Shown here piece after piece: positions 1 through 13,900 of a DNA stretch of 64,000 bases. The DNA lies in assembly GCA_038380795.1 (NCBI GenBank), contig CM076275.1, forward strand, positions 10,387,001 through 10,451,000. The letters run 5' to 3'. The notes under the pieces are model-generated. The model had not been told where the DNA came from and searched no databases. It was given only the letters and a program-made list of their open reading frames with translations. A program made the position numbers and the translations under genes. The first letter of the stretch is position 1, and the number at the start of each line of letters is the position of its first letter. Source of the stretch: Pyrocephalus nanus. Its lineage: Eukaryota; Chordata; Aves; Passeriformes; Tyrannidae.

Positions 1-197
1 CCTGTGAGGGTGGAGAGGCCCTGGCACAGGTTGCCCAGAGAAGCTGTGGCTGCCCCATCCCTGGAAGTGCCCAAGGCCAGGTTGGATGGGGTTTGGAGCA
101 ACCTGATCCAGTGGAAGGTGTCCCTGCCTGTGGCAGGGGGTGGAACGAAATAAGATTTAAAGTCCTTCCAACCCAAACCAGTCTGTGATTCTATGAC
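1..197 (+). repeat. CR1 LINE, 3' end, cut by the window start
   Basis: The sequence contains the characteristic bird CR1 3' block: ctggcacaggttgcccagag, then aagctgtggctgccccatcc, then a gtggcagggggtggaac segment, and it ends in gattctatgac. Orientation is plus because the terminal octamer-like tail is at the right end. The 5' part lies outside the window or is missing. Confidence 0.93.
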
Positions 198-345
198 AAT
201 AACAAGCTGGGAATAATTTCACATTAGAGCAGCACAATATCCTCCTTATGTCACAGACTATGATCAGGACAGGAGAGGTCTCTGTGGCCCTTGACTGGAC
301 GAATTCTGATCCATGCATGAAGCATACAGGACTTTTAATAATCCA

Positions 346-565
346 CAGAATCACAGAATTTTCTGAGCTGGAAGAGACTCACGAGGATCATTCAGTGCAA
401 CTCTTAGTCCTGCACAGGACACCTCAGCAATCCCACCCTGTCCCTGAGAACATTGTCCAAACACTCCTTGATCTCTGTCAGCCCTGGGGCCGTGACCACT
501 GCCCTGGGGAGCCTGTTCAGTGCCAATCACCCTCTGTTTTGTCTCAACCACCCTCTAAACTCCTA
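346..565 (-). repeat. CR1 LINE fragment
   Basis: It starts with cagaatcacagaatt, the reverse complement of a CR1 tail, and continues with CR1-like text (cctgcacaggacacctcagc, then aaacactccttgatctctgt and gagcctgttcagtgcc). It lies about 150 bases from the plus-strand CR1 at 1-197, so the two 3' tails face each other. Confidence 0.88.
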
Positions 566-1477
566 GAGTCTAGATGCAGCCATGAGAGGTTTGCATAGGG
601 ATGTGGAAAACTCCAGTACCTGTCTTTAGTCAGTTAAGCTTTGTGACAGCTCTGAGACTTCCTCTTCCCTCAGATGGTGTGCAGGGCTCTGTCTGTGTTC
701 CTGCCACCATGGGACAGGCATTCATGGGAATGCTCCAGGGGCCAGGCACTTGCAGACATGCAGCCCCAACATTAAAAAGAAAAATAGAATATGTGTGAAG
801 TTGGCTTCCTGCTCAAGATGTTTCTGGAAAGAGGGCAAGGAAAAGGAGCAGTGCTCATTCCAGGACCGAGAAAATCCTGGTGCTCACAGTGACAGTCTCC
901 CTGTCTTGAAACTGGGATGACAAGTCACAGGGACTGATATGGCCAGCCTTTTGCATCTTCCATGGGGAGACACACAGAAAGCATCTGGCCCTTCCATTTC
1001 ACACCCCCACAACAGCTCCAGCATCTCAATGTACCAGTCCTTTCACCTGTGCCCCAGACTGTGTCCTTGGCTTCCAGCTGACAAAGCCACAGACCCAGGG
1101 GAGATTACACAGTACCCACAAAATCTCCAATTATCCCAACAGATTTGCAGCAGGCAGGGGGTTTCCTCTCCTTTTTCCCTTTAGTGCTTTTGTTTATTCC
1201 TCATTAGGACACTCAGATTTTGAAGAGAGGCAGCAGATCTCAGCAGCTTCTGTAAGACAGCAGAGTTCAAAGCGGAGAACGCAGTTTCTGTTTCCTCCAT
1301 CTGTAACGTTCCGTAGCCAGGTTCCCTGGGTGGGATGGAGCAGACGTGGAGTCAGAGCTGTGATCAGGCTGCAATCTGCTCCCTGTATCAGCACTCAACC
1401 TGCTTTTGCAGTTTTACACTGCAGAACACCCAACCACTGACGGAGAACTGACCTTCAAAGTCTGGAGGAAATAAAAG

Positions 1478-1645
1478 AACCTCAGACTGGTTGGAGCTGG
1501 AAGCTCAAAGCTCATCTCATTCCACCCTCCCTGCTGTGGGCAGGGACACCTTCCACCAGACCAGGTTTCTCAGAGTTCCATCCAACCTGGGCTTAAATAC
1601 TTCCAGGGATGGAGCATAAAGGACATTTCTCAGCAACAAGGGGTT
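1478..1645 (-). repeat. Diverged CR1 LINE fragment
   Basis: CR1 3'-end text is recognisable in reverse orientation: ggttggagctggaag, then gggcagggacaccttccacc, then atccaacctgggcttaaata and cttccagggatgg. It is more diverged than the other copies, and both ends are approximate. Confidence 0.75.
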
Positions 1646-4600
1646 GCCAAAATGTCTTTTTGAAAGCAGCCAGTGGGAGTTGCATAAGCTGCTAATTTAA
1701 GGTAGACAGACACAAGGAGGGATCTCAGGCACAGCCAGGATATCCTTGCCTAAACAGGAAGGGAATACTGAGCACTTCTTGGAGAGCACATTACTTGGAG
1801 AGAAGAAAACCCACAGTAATTTCAAACATCTGATACTTCCTGGCCACCACTGAAACCTGAAGGATTAAGAGACTTTGGGGTGTTTCAGAGCTGGTTGGAT
1901 TGTGCCTTGGATACACTTGCATATACAAGAGCAGCAATGAAGCAGGGCTCCTCAAAGGAGCTCCTGCTTTGCAGTGTCCAGGGCAGTTTCCCAGCATCAC
2001 CCCACACCATCCCAGATGGACTTACTTGGTTCCTGCATCTCAGGAGCTGTGAAGAGCAGCTCTGCTTTTCAGCAATATTCAGACCCTTACACCGTGTCCT
2101 GTCACCTTCGGGAAGGCCCCTGGGCTCCTTCGTGGCTGAGAATTCTAGATCTGTTTCTGCTCACTAAGCTGCTGTCACCAGTGCCAGGCTGTGTGAGCTG
2201 ATGGGATGGGGCTGGACAGCTCAGACTCACTCAGACCCAGGTTAGGAGGCTCCTGAGGATTTTGCATGAGGCAGGTTCATAGCTCTTCCAGGGTCTAAGA
2301 GGCTTCACTGAGCACTCCAAGCACAAAGGTCTAAATTTCAGCTGGAGATATCTAACGTGCCTGTTATTCCTTCAGTCCTTTGTGTCAGGTGTTTGTGAAA
2401 TGTCCTCATGTCTTTCTGTCTGCTTTCATCCCTCTGGCAATTTCTCCAACGTCATTTCCCATCATATGGCCACATGTTCTTATCCCTACAACATCCCTAT
2501 GTCCGTCACTTTATTGTAATCCATCTTGGTTGCAGTTTTTCCAAAAATCCCAGCTGAAGAGAGGAGGCAGATGTGATCTACAGTCTCCAGCTCTGTGTGC
2601 TGCTATCTCTACTTTTCAGTGAAATTATTACCTCTGCCTGGAACAGTCCAAGCTGAGGTGCTGCCAAATCCTGTGACCCACAAACCCTTGAACGTAACAC
2701 CTTTCCCCTTGTTCTGCTAATCAGAGGAACATCTTGCTTTTTCACCATATCTATGCTAAAAACTTACAAAGCCTTATCACTCTGGTCTGGTAGGACTTTT
2801 ACATGATCTAGAGACAGAACTGGAGTGGTAAAACTGCTGTTCTTCTGCTTCTCTCCTTGTCCTTGCTTATGTCCCTCTGTTGATTTTGTCACAGTTGCTA
2901 TTGATGAGATACTCAGTGCGGCTACAGGAAAGTTATTTGAGATCATGCTGAGGTTTTTTTAAGGTTTAAAAGCACTGGGAGGAAAGCTGTCAGTGCCTGT
3001 CATAGGAACACAGCTGCTTCAAACACTCCAGGCATCAGAAAAAGTATTTTCAACTTGTAACTCAAACCTTTTCCCACAATCATCCTTGGAGACTGCAGGA
3101 CGTCACCGCCAAGGAGAAAGAAAAGCTCCTTTTTGTCTTTCTTCCCAGGTTAACAATGCATTAGTGTGATGAGGATAATCTCTGGTGGGAGTTATGGCTG
3201 TAGTCATACAATAGTTGTCTTGGAAAGATGTTTCAGCAACAGAAATGAGGAGCTGCACAATTTTCCAAAGCATAAATCTCTCAGTTTTGAAGAATGGTCT
3301 CAAAGAACAACTGGAAACACTGAGCCTAGAACAGGCTTCCAGCTGGAAAGGGCAATAGGAATGATCAGTCCTTCCTTGTAAGCATCACACCAGGATTAAC
3401 TGGGAAGTGTATATCTGGCAGTTTGCTCAGTAGGTGCAGCACATCCTCCCCTGTGAATGCCATGTGCTTTTCTCCAGGAGAAATGAACTCCAGTGCTGTG
3501 CAGTATAACCAAGCTACCCCTGGAGGGGCGGGCAGTGCAACAGCTCACCTTGAATCCAAAGGGAAGGAAAGAAAACATGCCATGGGGGGAATCAGGAAAG
3601 AGAGGAAGACCTCCCTTTTTATCCTGGGTAAAAGAAGAAAGCGACACGTGTCTGTGCTCGTGTCACTGGATTCCACTTGCACCACTGCAGCATCTTCCTT
3701 GGCCCCTGCAGGGAATATCGTGCAGGGCTGGTGCTTCCCCAGCTGCCAGGAGCAGAAAACTGTGGAGCCAGCACCTCTGAAGGCTTCTCCTCCAGACAAC
3801 CTCCATGGGACCTCCAAGGGTGCTATTCCTTGGGATGGCAGGGATTTCTCAACCGAAGTCGCACCTCCATCCTCATTTATTCCAGCCAATGAGCCCGGAG
3901 TTGTGCCGTGTTTTAGCAGGACACTTGGAAAAGCAGGGCAGGGACAGGCCCTGCAGAGCCACGTCCTGGGATGAGCCGCTGCACCGTGGTGCAGATGGCA
4001 GCGCCATTTCCAGAGCTATAAACAGTATCATTGTCATAGCTCTTTGAATGGTACTGCCATATGTACTGGACAACCAGCATTTATGCTTGTGAGGGCTTTG
4101 GGCCAGCTGTATTTCCCCTCCATTGGGATGAAGCCAATTCCTGAAGTATGAATGAAAGTTGCTTGTTTCTCTGGAGTAATTCCCCCTCAGTACTTACGTT
4201 TGAGTCTCCAAGGATCATCAAGCTCTCATCAGTCTCCCAACACACAAATCCCAAGTGTCCTGCACATGGAGAGATTGCTGTTCCATCTAAACCTCCCTGA
4301 CTGGTCCAAGAAGAAGCAGAAAGTTCATGGGAATTTTGAGAGCAAACCAGTCAGGGTCTGTATGTTTGCCTTTAGCAAGTATTGTACTTAGAAGTGAAGT
4401 GCATTTGACTGAGGATGTTTGTCTGGGTGGGTGAGTGGAAAGTGTTCATCTTAAACAGTCGATCTTAGGTGTTTGCCAAACTGTGCTGCCCTGTTTGTAT
4501 TGCTGAAGGAGCAGCAGCCATTTGCAGCAAAGAGGGAAGATCATGACAACACAAGTCATCACAAGCTGACAGGCAGAGCAGAGCTCAAGGAGCATCAGGG

Positions 4601-5699
4601 TCGTGCTGCCCCAGGAGCTTGGGGGCCACAGGAGCCCCTGCCTTTGCTCCCCCTCTGTTCTTGCTGTAAGAGTTGTGCTGCAATGTCCCATTTTTTGCCA
4701 TCCCAGATTCATTTTTTTGGCAAAGAAGAGGGGGAGGCCAGCAGCTCTGGGCTTTGCTTGGCAAAGAAACCAGTATGGATGTGTGAAGATAGGCAGGTGT
4801 TAGGGGAGGGAGTGCCCTGTTTCCCATGGAGCCCTCACAAACATGGAGATGCTTTTCCAAGAGCAGGGGTCTTGTTGGTGTGCCTGTTTTCCTGGAGTGT
4901 CAGTCCCTTTGGAGAGCTGGCTCAGACCACAGGCCATGGCTGGAGATGCAGAGAGGGTCCAGATCAGAGGGGGTAAATGTTTATGGAGCTGTAAACTCTG
5001 CTGGGCTGTGGGTGAGCCTTTCAGCTGACAAATGCCAGATATACTCAACATTAGTCTGAATCCTACTTCAAAAGGACCCACAGAGATCTCAAAACCAAGC
5101 ACCAGAAAATGTGTTTCTGAGTCTATGTGTGCAATATCTCTGTGTGCAATTATTAGATTCTGATGACTAACGAGTCCAGGCATTTGTGACAAATATTCTG
5201 TTTATTTGGCCACTGGTTCGGAGACATATTCTAAGAACTAATTAATTCTTTCAGCTTCTGGATTAAACTATTGTGCAAAACATCCTATCAAACAGAGAAC
5301 ATTATATAGTATGTTACTGTAATTAAATAAAGAGATAACTGAGCTCGAGAGATGCCCACAACACTTAATTAAGATTAATTAAGCAACATGATTTACAGCT
5401 GGAGAAGATGAAACTGAGCAATTCAAAACTGGCTCTGCAAAGTGGCTGTGATGTGCTGGATTCATGAAAGCACATACTTTGTTTATCAGAAGCGCTGCAG
5501 TGGCCGCCTCCCCAAGCAAGTTTATTTAAAGAGGTTGGGTTTAGCCCCTGGAACACACCCATTCTGCTGACCAAACACAGACATGTCTGTGAAACAGGGA
5601 GGAGTTCATACCTGGATGCCTGGAGGCTCAGCAGCACCAGATTTCCCTTACAAGCCCCTCTCTGAGTCAGCAGCCAGATTAGTGTGTTCTTAATTTCTT

Positions 5700-5946
5700 A
5701 GAGTCATAGAATCATAGGATGGTTTGCATTGGAAGGGACCTTAAAACTTATCTAGTTCCATCCCCTTGCCATGGGCAGGGACACCTTCCACTATTCCAGG
5801 TTGCTCCAAGCCCTGTCCAACCTGGCCTTGGACCCTTCCAAGGATGGGGCAGCCACAGCTTCTCTGGGCAACCTGTGCCAGGGCCTGCCCACCCTCACAG
5901 GGAAGAATTTCTTCCTAAAATCCAGTCTAAACCTACTCTCAGTTTG
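5700..5946 (-). repeat. CR1 LINE fragment
   Basis: It begins with agtcatagaatcataggatg and carries, in reverse orientation, the CR1 blocks ccatgggcagggacaccttcc, ccaacctggccttgga, ggatggggcagccacagctt and gggaagaatttcttcct. An open frame at 5719-6102 is mostly translated repeat and is not a gene. Confidence 0.93.
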
Positions 5947-8900
5947 AATCCATTTGCTAAATCATTGGACAAAGTGCATCTTCAGTTGCCTCAACTAACA
6001 CACAGGATCGAAGGTACAAATTGGGTTGATTCTGTAAGAGGATGGATTGTTGCAGTAGAGCCAAAACTTAAGTCAGTGAAACATTTGAAACTTGATGGCT
6101 GAAAAGCAATTTTCTGTTCCATTTGCTACGTGTATCATTGCTCTGCTTTACCTCAAGAAGGAACAAACATAAATTTGAGCAGCATTTATTTACCAAAGCA
6201 GAGGCTGAGGTGGAGATTTATAGACGATGTCGTCTCCTCTGAAGCAGAAAATAGAGAGGCCCAGGGGCAACCGAGGAAAGGGGATGGTACAACCTTCAGG
6301 GTTTGAAATTATTTGTTTGCTTCTGCACTTCAGATTGGAAGGCACTAAATAAAGCAATGGACAGGGAGGGTCTGCCAGTTGTTGTGGCCCTGAAAGATAC
6401 TCATATCTGCAGAAGGACTAGAAGGAAGCACAAAATAGCAGAATAGCCTCATGTTAACAGCAGGTATATGCAAATAAGGGTTTTACACACACAAGTACAA
6501 ACACAAAGAGGCACAGATTGGTGGGTTCAGTGGTGTGGTGTATCTCAGTCACTGCACAGCGTAGGACTGTGGTGCTGTGGGCATCAGGTCCGTAGGCTGA
6601 AGGGCTGGGGCCACCAGTGAGAGATTAATTATGTTGAGAGGGCAAAGAAGCTACTTCTGTGATCAGCCTGGCCCAGGAAAGCAGCTCTGCCTGAAGGAAT
6701 CGACCTCCCAGGCAGCACATGCAGATGTTCTCAACTGCAAACAGAACAAAAAGGCACCACCTGATCTTGGAAAAAAAAAAGTTGAAATCTTTACCTGAAT
6801 ATGCCCAGCCTGTTTTCATAGCTGGGTTTGACTGTCAGAGCAGCAGTTTTATCTTTAAACATCCTCCTTCAGCCTGGGAGTCCCTTGGACAGCCACAGGC
6901 TCTGAGATGCCATTAGTTCCAGACGGGCAGAGCTCAGCCAGGTGAGCAGATGTTGTCAGGGAAATGCTGCAAGGACATGGGCCAAGTCCTGCCCTGTAAA
7001 GCAGACCTGACCAAGACAACCTTGTTGACTAAGGCTGAGGGACCTAAACCAGAATAAAATGAGGAAAACACAGCTGGGGTTTTGCTTTCTTTATGTCTGT
7101 TTTCGGGTTTACATTTTAAATTTTTTATCTGTGCATCAAAGGGAGATTCTACACCTGAGGCTTGCTGGGGCAACCCCTCTTCTTTCCAGGTTCATGGGCT
7201 TTCTAAACTGCTTGTGCTGTGAAAGTGGTTGTACCTGTGCTTAGGAATGAGAGTTTTAAAAGGCTAATCTGACAGAACAGAATTTGGCACCAGATTTGGT
7301 GACTTTGTACTCATTTGTCCCATCTGAGCATGTTACTCTCTTGATTCTGAATCGTGGTATTTAAATCATACATGGACTGTTGCCACAGCACAGATGACAA
7401 GTGTATTTATGATCTGTCTTGCCAGGATTCATATTTAGGTGCCCACTGTTGGGGTTGTTGTGTCACTTGCAGGTGCAGCTGTGATACGTGACTTGAATGG
7501 CAGTGAAAATTTGTATTCCACAGTCCCATTCCAGCAAACTCCAGAGCTTCATATATGCTTAAAGGACTCAAACTTGGCCGAGTCAACCCAAAGACTCAAT
7601 ATTCATAAAATATTTTTGATTGTTTTCTGCCAGCATTTCACTTTATGTCAAGCAGAATAAATGACTGGTTTCACCTGAAACCTAATTTCCCCACCTTGTA
7701 TTTCTGCAAGGAAACTGCAAACTTAATTGTGTCAGCAGGGGAAGGAATGTGACTTGATCAGTGATTATTGTGTGCATTTCTCCCGGGTGATTGCCAGATA
7801 TTTTGATTGCACTAGTTACCTCCTCCTGTGATCAAAATCAATACATCTATCAATGCAGCCCCTAAGTGTCACGTTCCAATCTACAAGGCATTTCTCTGAG
7901 GAGCAATCTCAAAAAGAATTGCTGAGGGCTGTTTTTACTCTATGAAACCCACCAGAGAACAAATCTGCTTGATTATGATCCCTCATTTCTTGGGTTTACC
8001 TCATCCTCCCCCCCAAAATATAAACTGTTTGCAGCTATGCAAATCCTCAGAATTTTTTCCTCTCCTGACACTTGGAGAAGCATCCTGGGACATGGTGTAT
8101 TCAAGTGCTCAGACTGAGCTTGACATTTTTCTTTTGGACATCTTCTGGAGCCATGAAAATCTACTCATTAGGACGAGAAAATGTTTTCATTAGGTCCTTG
8201 TTGCACACAGGAGTTCAGAGGTCTCTGAACCTGGAGGGGAGCAGTAACTGGCATCTCCTGTATGAGATCCTCACGAGCAGATGACCGGGAACAACTCCTG
8301 TTGAGATTGGAAAGGCTGAAGTCAGATAACAGGCCATGGAGCACAGGATGTTTGGGGATAGAGCTAACAGAAAATGGGGACTGAGCAACCTCTGAATCAC
8401 ATCAAAATGAAGAAGCTGTCAGAGGCACCTCCTGTCCTCCCCAGCACACTCCTTAAGATGATCCATCCTCACTGTAAAATAGCTCTTGGCAGGGAAGGTG
8501 GATGAGCAAAGGAAGCATCATTCTTCCTGAAGAACGGGGGAACGAACACACAGCCAGCCAGCAATATGTACTTACTGGCTTGGCTTGGGACCTGGTTTAA
8601 CCAAGCTAAAAATGAGAAGAAACTGCCTATGAAAGTGATGCAGGGAATTAACGTTTGCAAGTGGGGTGAATATGGGGGAGCAGAGTAGGATGGGGAGCGT
8701 GGAGGGTCTGCTGCCCTCTGAGAGGAAACCTGGTGGGCATTGATCCAACCAGGGCTGTAGGGAGGAGAATGTGGAGATCTTCCTTGAATTAAGCACCCAC
8801 TTCCCATGTCCCCATCTGTGGTCTGACTTTTATTGCTTACAAAATATGACTAGTAAAGATTTTGCCATGTAAGTATTTTTTAGACTATGACGTATAAAGT

Positions 8901-10357
8901 TTAATGAATTCGTAACCCAGTGGGTTGTAAGAGAGAAAGTCCAAAGTCAGGAATGTGCTACTTAATGCATGTCATAGAAATATTAATTGAAAAACCTGGA
9001 GTCAGAAGGAAAGAGGAGAGGAAACTTCCATTCAACACAGCACGGTGCTTGCTCTCTGAGCTGTCCTCCCCTGGGAGCAGGATGGAGAGCTGAGGAAAGG
9101 CAGCCAAATAAACTTTACATTAAGTTTGTAAGATTTACTACAACTTAAACTACAACAGGTACTAGTTGAGATGTTAAAGGCACCAACGAGGATCTTCTTA
9201 ATTTTTATCTGGGTTGTGGTTTTTTTTGTTATTTGCTTTCGCTGTGATTAAATTAACTGTTATTTAACTGTGGGTTTTATTATTTAATTTTGTGCCATTA
9301 CTCCATTATCAGAAAATATATTTTTCAGCTTTTCCCCTTTAGGTGCCTTAAGATATGAACACCGCACAAGAAAACTAAGTGGTTTTTTCACTATTTCATT
9401 CCACAGCTTTGACAAATGGCTTGTGGGTTTTTTTCCTAGCAGATGAAAGGTCTTATTATGCCAGCGATGAGACCTCCATTTAAAAAAAATTCATTATCTT
9501 CCATTTGAATATTATTAATTGATCCTGCTTGTATTTCACTAATTGAAACACCTTACTTAAAACCAGAAGCCTATTATGAGCCATCCCATCTGTGGGTAGT
9601 TATGAACTGCTCTCAGTGTGCTGCTGTGGATTTCTAATGTAACTGAGCACTTCCAAGAGCTCTCCTAATTATCAGATTTGAGCCTCTTACGAATGTTGCA
9701 TTCATTATGGTGCAAAAAATGAACTGTAGGCCAAAATCTGTAGCTAATTAGAACATATAATGTAGTGCCAAGCTTAACATTAACGAGAGAGAAATGGAAA
9801 TAGAGAGTTAATGTGAGAAAAAGGGGAAAGTGCTCATCTTCCACAATGTGACACTGAATGGCCTCTCTCATTTGTTTACTTGTTTACCCTGGTGTTTATA
9901 ATTAGCAAATGGATTTTGCTCACTGAAAACAAATAGCTCCTTCATTGATTTTAAAGTTAGCTTAGTTTCTGTCCTTCAGTGCCTAAGTTGCTTTTTCTCA
10001 CGTGGAAACACCAACTTTTACAGCATTAACAAGGAAATCTATAATGGAAGAAGTCATCAGCTCTGGACTGATTCCATCAGCTTGGTTGATGTGTAGATCT
10101 GATGTTTTTCATCACCAATTGTCACATTTTTGTTCATAATACCCAAAGTCCAAGGCCTTTAACTAAAGTTGAGCAGGATATCTTGCAGTGGGATATAGGG
10201 AAAATTATAAACATCATCCAGGTCAAGAAGAAGCATAAGGAGACTGGGAAAAGAGAAAACAGTGGTCAAATTCAGCAATCAAGTTGAGGGGGTTGGAAAG
10301 GACCACAGTGGATAATCTGTGAAATTCATTAATAGAGCCTGGCAATAAAAAGAATTA

Positions 10358-10995
10358 AAAAAAAAAAAATAAATAAAAAAAAATGGAAATGAGCACTTGC
10401 TGTTCCAGGGAAACAACTTGATGGGGTCAAATTCAGCAAATTTTTTCAGCAGGAGAAAACAAAAGGCAAACAAGACACTGAAGTGTTTTGACATTTCATT
10501 TCAAAATTGTATTTCAGGTTATTATTTGCCTTCACTTTTAAACGTGCTCCTTAAAAAAGATCTGCATCTACTTAAATAGAAAACCAAATGAACTGGAGGG
10601 GATTTCAGTCTTGGTTTGCCAGAAAAAAAAAAAAAAAAGATGAACATTAGTTTTCTACATCAGCCTAAAGCAGCAGTGCTGGTGTGTCGGTGCAGTCACA
10701 CACCCACCAGGTACTGTTGCAGCGATCCCTCCAGTGACTTCCCTGGATCTGTGTGGGAATGCTGTGGCCTTGTGTGACTGGGATGGTCTGGGAACATGTC
10801 CTGGAGCTGCAGGTCATTAGAGCAAGTGGCAGCCAGAGCTGGTTTGTAGGAGTGGGGGAACAGGTGAGCTTCATCCTTCAGGGATGATGGAACAATGGAA
10901 AAAGAAAGGAGAGAAACAAACATATTGATGTGTCCTGTGACTTGTCAGAGACAAAGAAACTCTTTTTTTCTTTTTTTTCTTTTTTTTTTTTTTTT
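10358..10995. repeat. Three homopolymer A/T tracts within 640 bases
   Basis: A-rich tract at 10358-10384 (with scattered T), an A tract at 10622-10639, and a T tract at 10962-10995 interrupted by a few C. They sit in HTR4 intron sequence. Nothing coding was seen between them, and no retroelement body with target-site duplications was found, so they are listed as simple repeats. Confidence 0.7.
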
Positions 10996-13900
10996 AATCC
11001 CAGTGTTATGTTTCTCTCATTCAAGGGCTTTGCTTACTTGGAGAACTGGCTGCTAATTTTAAATCTGAGGAGGCATGCAGAAGTCTTACAAAATATAGTG
11101 GAGACTGCATTATGTGGGCTGGAGACAGATGTTTTTAAAACCTCTAACTGAAACTTAGTAGAGAACGATTGAGGGCTGAATTCCAGCTCACAAGGTCTGA
11201 ACAGCATTATTTGATTTAAAGATAATTAAGATATTCAGCATAGCTGCTCAAGAGTGGAAAAAATAAACACTTGTCATGAGACAGAGACAAATTTGTATTT
11301 AGATTTGACTACAAAGGACTTTAAATCAACATTGCTGTCAGAGCCGTATAAATAATTTAGCAATCCAAATGTTTTCCCAAGAGCTGGATTTTTACTATTC
11401 GGCCGCAATGGGAAAATTGAATTTTTGATGGTATTTCCGTGGATTTTACCCATGTTTTCTGCAAGGACTGCAGAGGCCCAATGATATTTGCTTCTCTTTA
11501 TGACCTGTTGGTCACCTCTGGGTTGCAGGTCAATCCTATGCAGCACGAGAAAGGTACACAATAAGTTTAAGCCTTATTGCTAAGAAAACATGGAAGCACC
11601 TCTTCATCCTCAAAGGATTAGATCTACTGCTAATTCTGCAGGCATGGCATATCAAATTGTTTTATGCTGTTCAGCAATGTTAATACACATTCAGCCAAAA
11701 GAGTTTCTAATTTCTGGCATATTTTGCCCCAGGAATGATGGTGAGGAGGTGGGGGCTATTTTTCTTATCCTGCTATAATGATTTTCTGCTGATGGCCAAA
11801 TGCAGAAGTTCACTTCAGTGGCTGGAATCATGACTCATTCAGCCCAGAGTTTACGGAGTTAGTGGAAAGCTTTCGATTTTATGGAGTCTGTGAACCTGGT
11901 AATTGAGAGAGAGGGAACAATTCTACACTCCTCTCATGAAAATTTAATATGCAGCTGCATTAAAAGCAAATGTTTTGTGAAATTTGCCTATGTGTATTCA
12001 TTTTTTTCAACAGAAAATGAAAATAGAACAATGTATTTTATTTGCATTTCCTTTTCACATTTTTTGTATTTCAGATTTTAAAACTTTGCTTTCTTCTTTC
12101 AAAGTGAAAAAAAATATAGATTAGAGGAGTGAATTCCAGAGATTCCTGGATTTTATGTTTACACTCTTCTCAATTTTCTGACTGTTTCCCAAGATTTCCC
12201 AGTTTTCCAAAACGTCAAAAGGATCTTTTCAGGGAGACAATAGGATTGTTGTCTTTACCCCAAGCCCCTGTATCCCTGGAAGCCACTCCAGGCTCTTTCC
12301 TGAGTTCTGAAAAACATACATTTTATTCCAGGACCAGTCTGTGTGATCTGTCCTGCGTGGTTCCACCACAGACATGGGGAAATAACGATGCCAACCAGAC
12401 ACTCCCCTGCACTGAGTGGCACCTCCATCATCTACAGGCAATAGTTTACCAGGATTAGTGACTGCCATAAAATACAGAATTAAAAGAATCTTTTCTGCCT
12501 GCTCTTGAAACAGGAATAAAGTAAGCAGATGCATCACTGCCTGGGATAACTTACAAACAGTCATCTTAAGCTGTTCGCTCTTCCCCTCTCTTTTATAGTG
12601 TATTTATGAATTATGTTGTTTGCATTTGTAATTATGGAACTGAACAGATGGTGAAAGGCTTATTTCAGAATGATGTGTTCATTAAAATAACCTGCTCTCC
12701 TCTGCCAAGTGATTGTTAACCCTAATCCCAATTTGATATCAAAGAGAGTTATTTGTTCTTTCTCCTTTAAGTTTGTCTGAAAGAAACGGAGCTTTGAGAA
12801 ACGGACACAATACTGAGTGTGGAGCCACAATAGTGAGGCTGAATAAATTCCAGAGGGGAAACCACTGAGGAGCTTTCCAGCTGTGAAAGAAAAATGCAGG
12901 GAAAGATAAATTGTGGACCAATGCAATGTCAAATCTAAGAAAAGTTTTAAATTCTTCATTCATTTTGGAAGCTCAGTTCCACGTAAAACGTGGCTCCAGC
13001 CAATGCCTCCCTGTGTGCAAACTCTTTCTAAGTTCTACTGTCTTAGGTGGTTGAGCATAATAATGGTAAATCCCATTATTAAAAATGGGAATCTCTTCTT
13101 TCTTCACAGTTTATCAGATCTTACAAAATAACATCTTAGCTTCTTCTGTTCCAAACAAGTGTTTACTGGATGCTTCTGCAAATAACTAGAGTGGTAACAA
13201 ACAAAAACAATAACAAGCAACTGGCACAAACCTGGGAGAAGTTTCAGTGCCACAGAACCTGCAGATTTATTTCTTTCCTTATTAGTTAGTCTCACTGACA
13301 ATTGGACCTCACTTTTTGTTCAGAAGGGGAATGGGTTTAGTGGCAAAAGTCCCAGGGAGCACAGAGTTAACAGCTCTCATACCTCCCTGAACAAAACCCA
13401 GCCCAGGGACAGCTGCAAAACCTCCCCTCAGTCTCCAGTGAATGTCAGGACAACAGGAATCACCTTCTGCCAGTCCAAAAAAAGGAAGCAATTAATAATA
13501 TAAACAGGTGTATGGGGAAAGGATTATTAAACAGAGAGCAAAGGCAGCTGTGCACCTACAGCAGGTTTGGGAGGGCTGTGGCTTCTTCCCATTGCCCTCC
13601 TTCTGTGTAGCTGAAAGCTTTGCCCTGCTGGGGCAGTTGTGGGCATTCAGTTTATTTGTGATGATGAGACCTTCCTGCTGTCCACAACTCCCTGAAAGGA
13701 GGTTGGAGCCAGGGTGGGGGGTTGGGCTCTTCTCCCACATAACAAGCTCCTTGGGAGACCTCAGGCTCTGGGAAAGTGGTGACTGGTTTTCATTACAGCT
13801 GAGGGAGCCAGAGACCAGCAATGTTTTTGGCTTTGCTTTCTTAGTAAATTGTCCAAGTTGGTGTGAGAGATAGCTCTGCAGGGAATGAAAGTGGGAAGAT

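Noticed and set aside
3423..3974. A 183-codon open frame on the plus strand in HTR4 intron sequence
   Set aside because: About one such frame is expected by chance in 64 kb read in six frames. It has no known motif, overlaps a 114-codon frame on the other strand, and its codon use shows no obvious coding pattern.
4473..4976. A 167-codon open frame on the plus strand
   Set aside because: Overlaps frames on both strands, has no signal, domain or splice context, and resembles chance reading of GC-moderate intron DNA.
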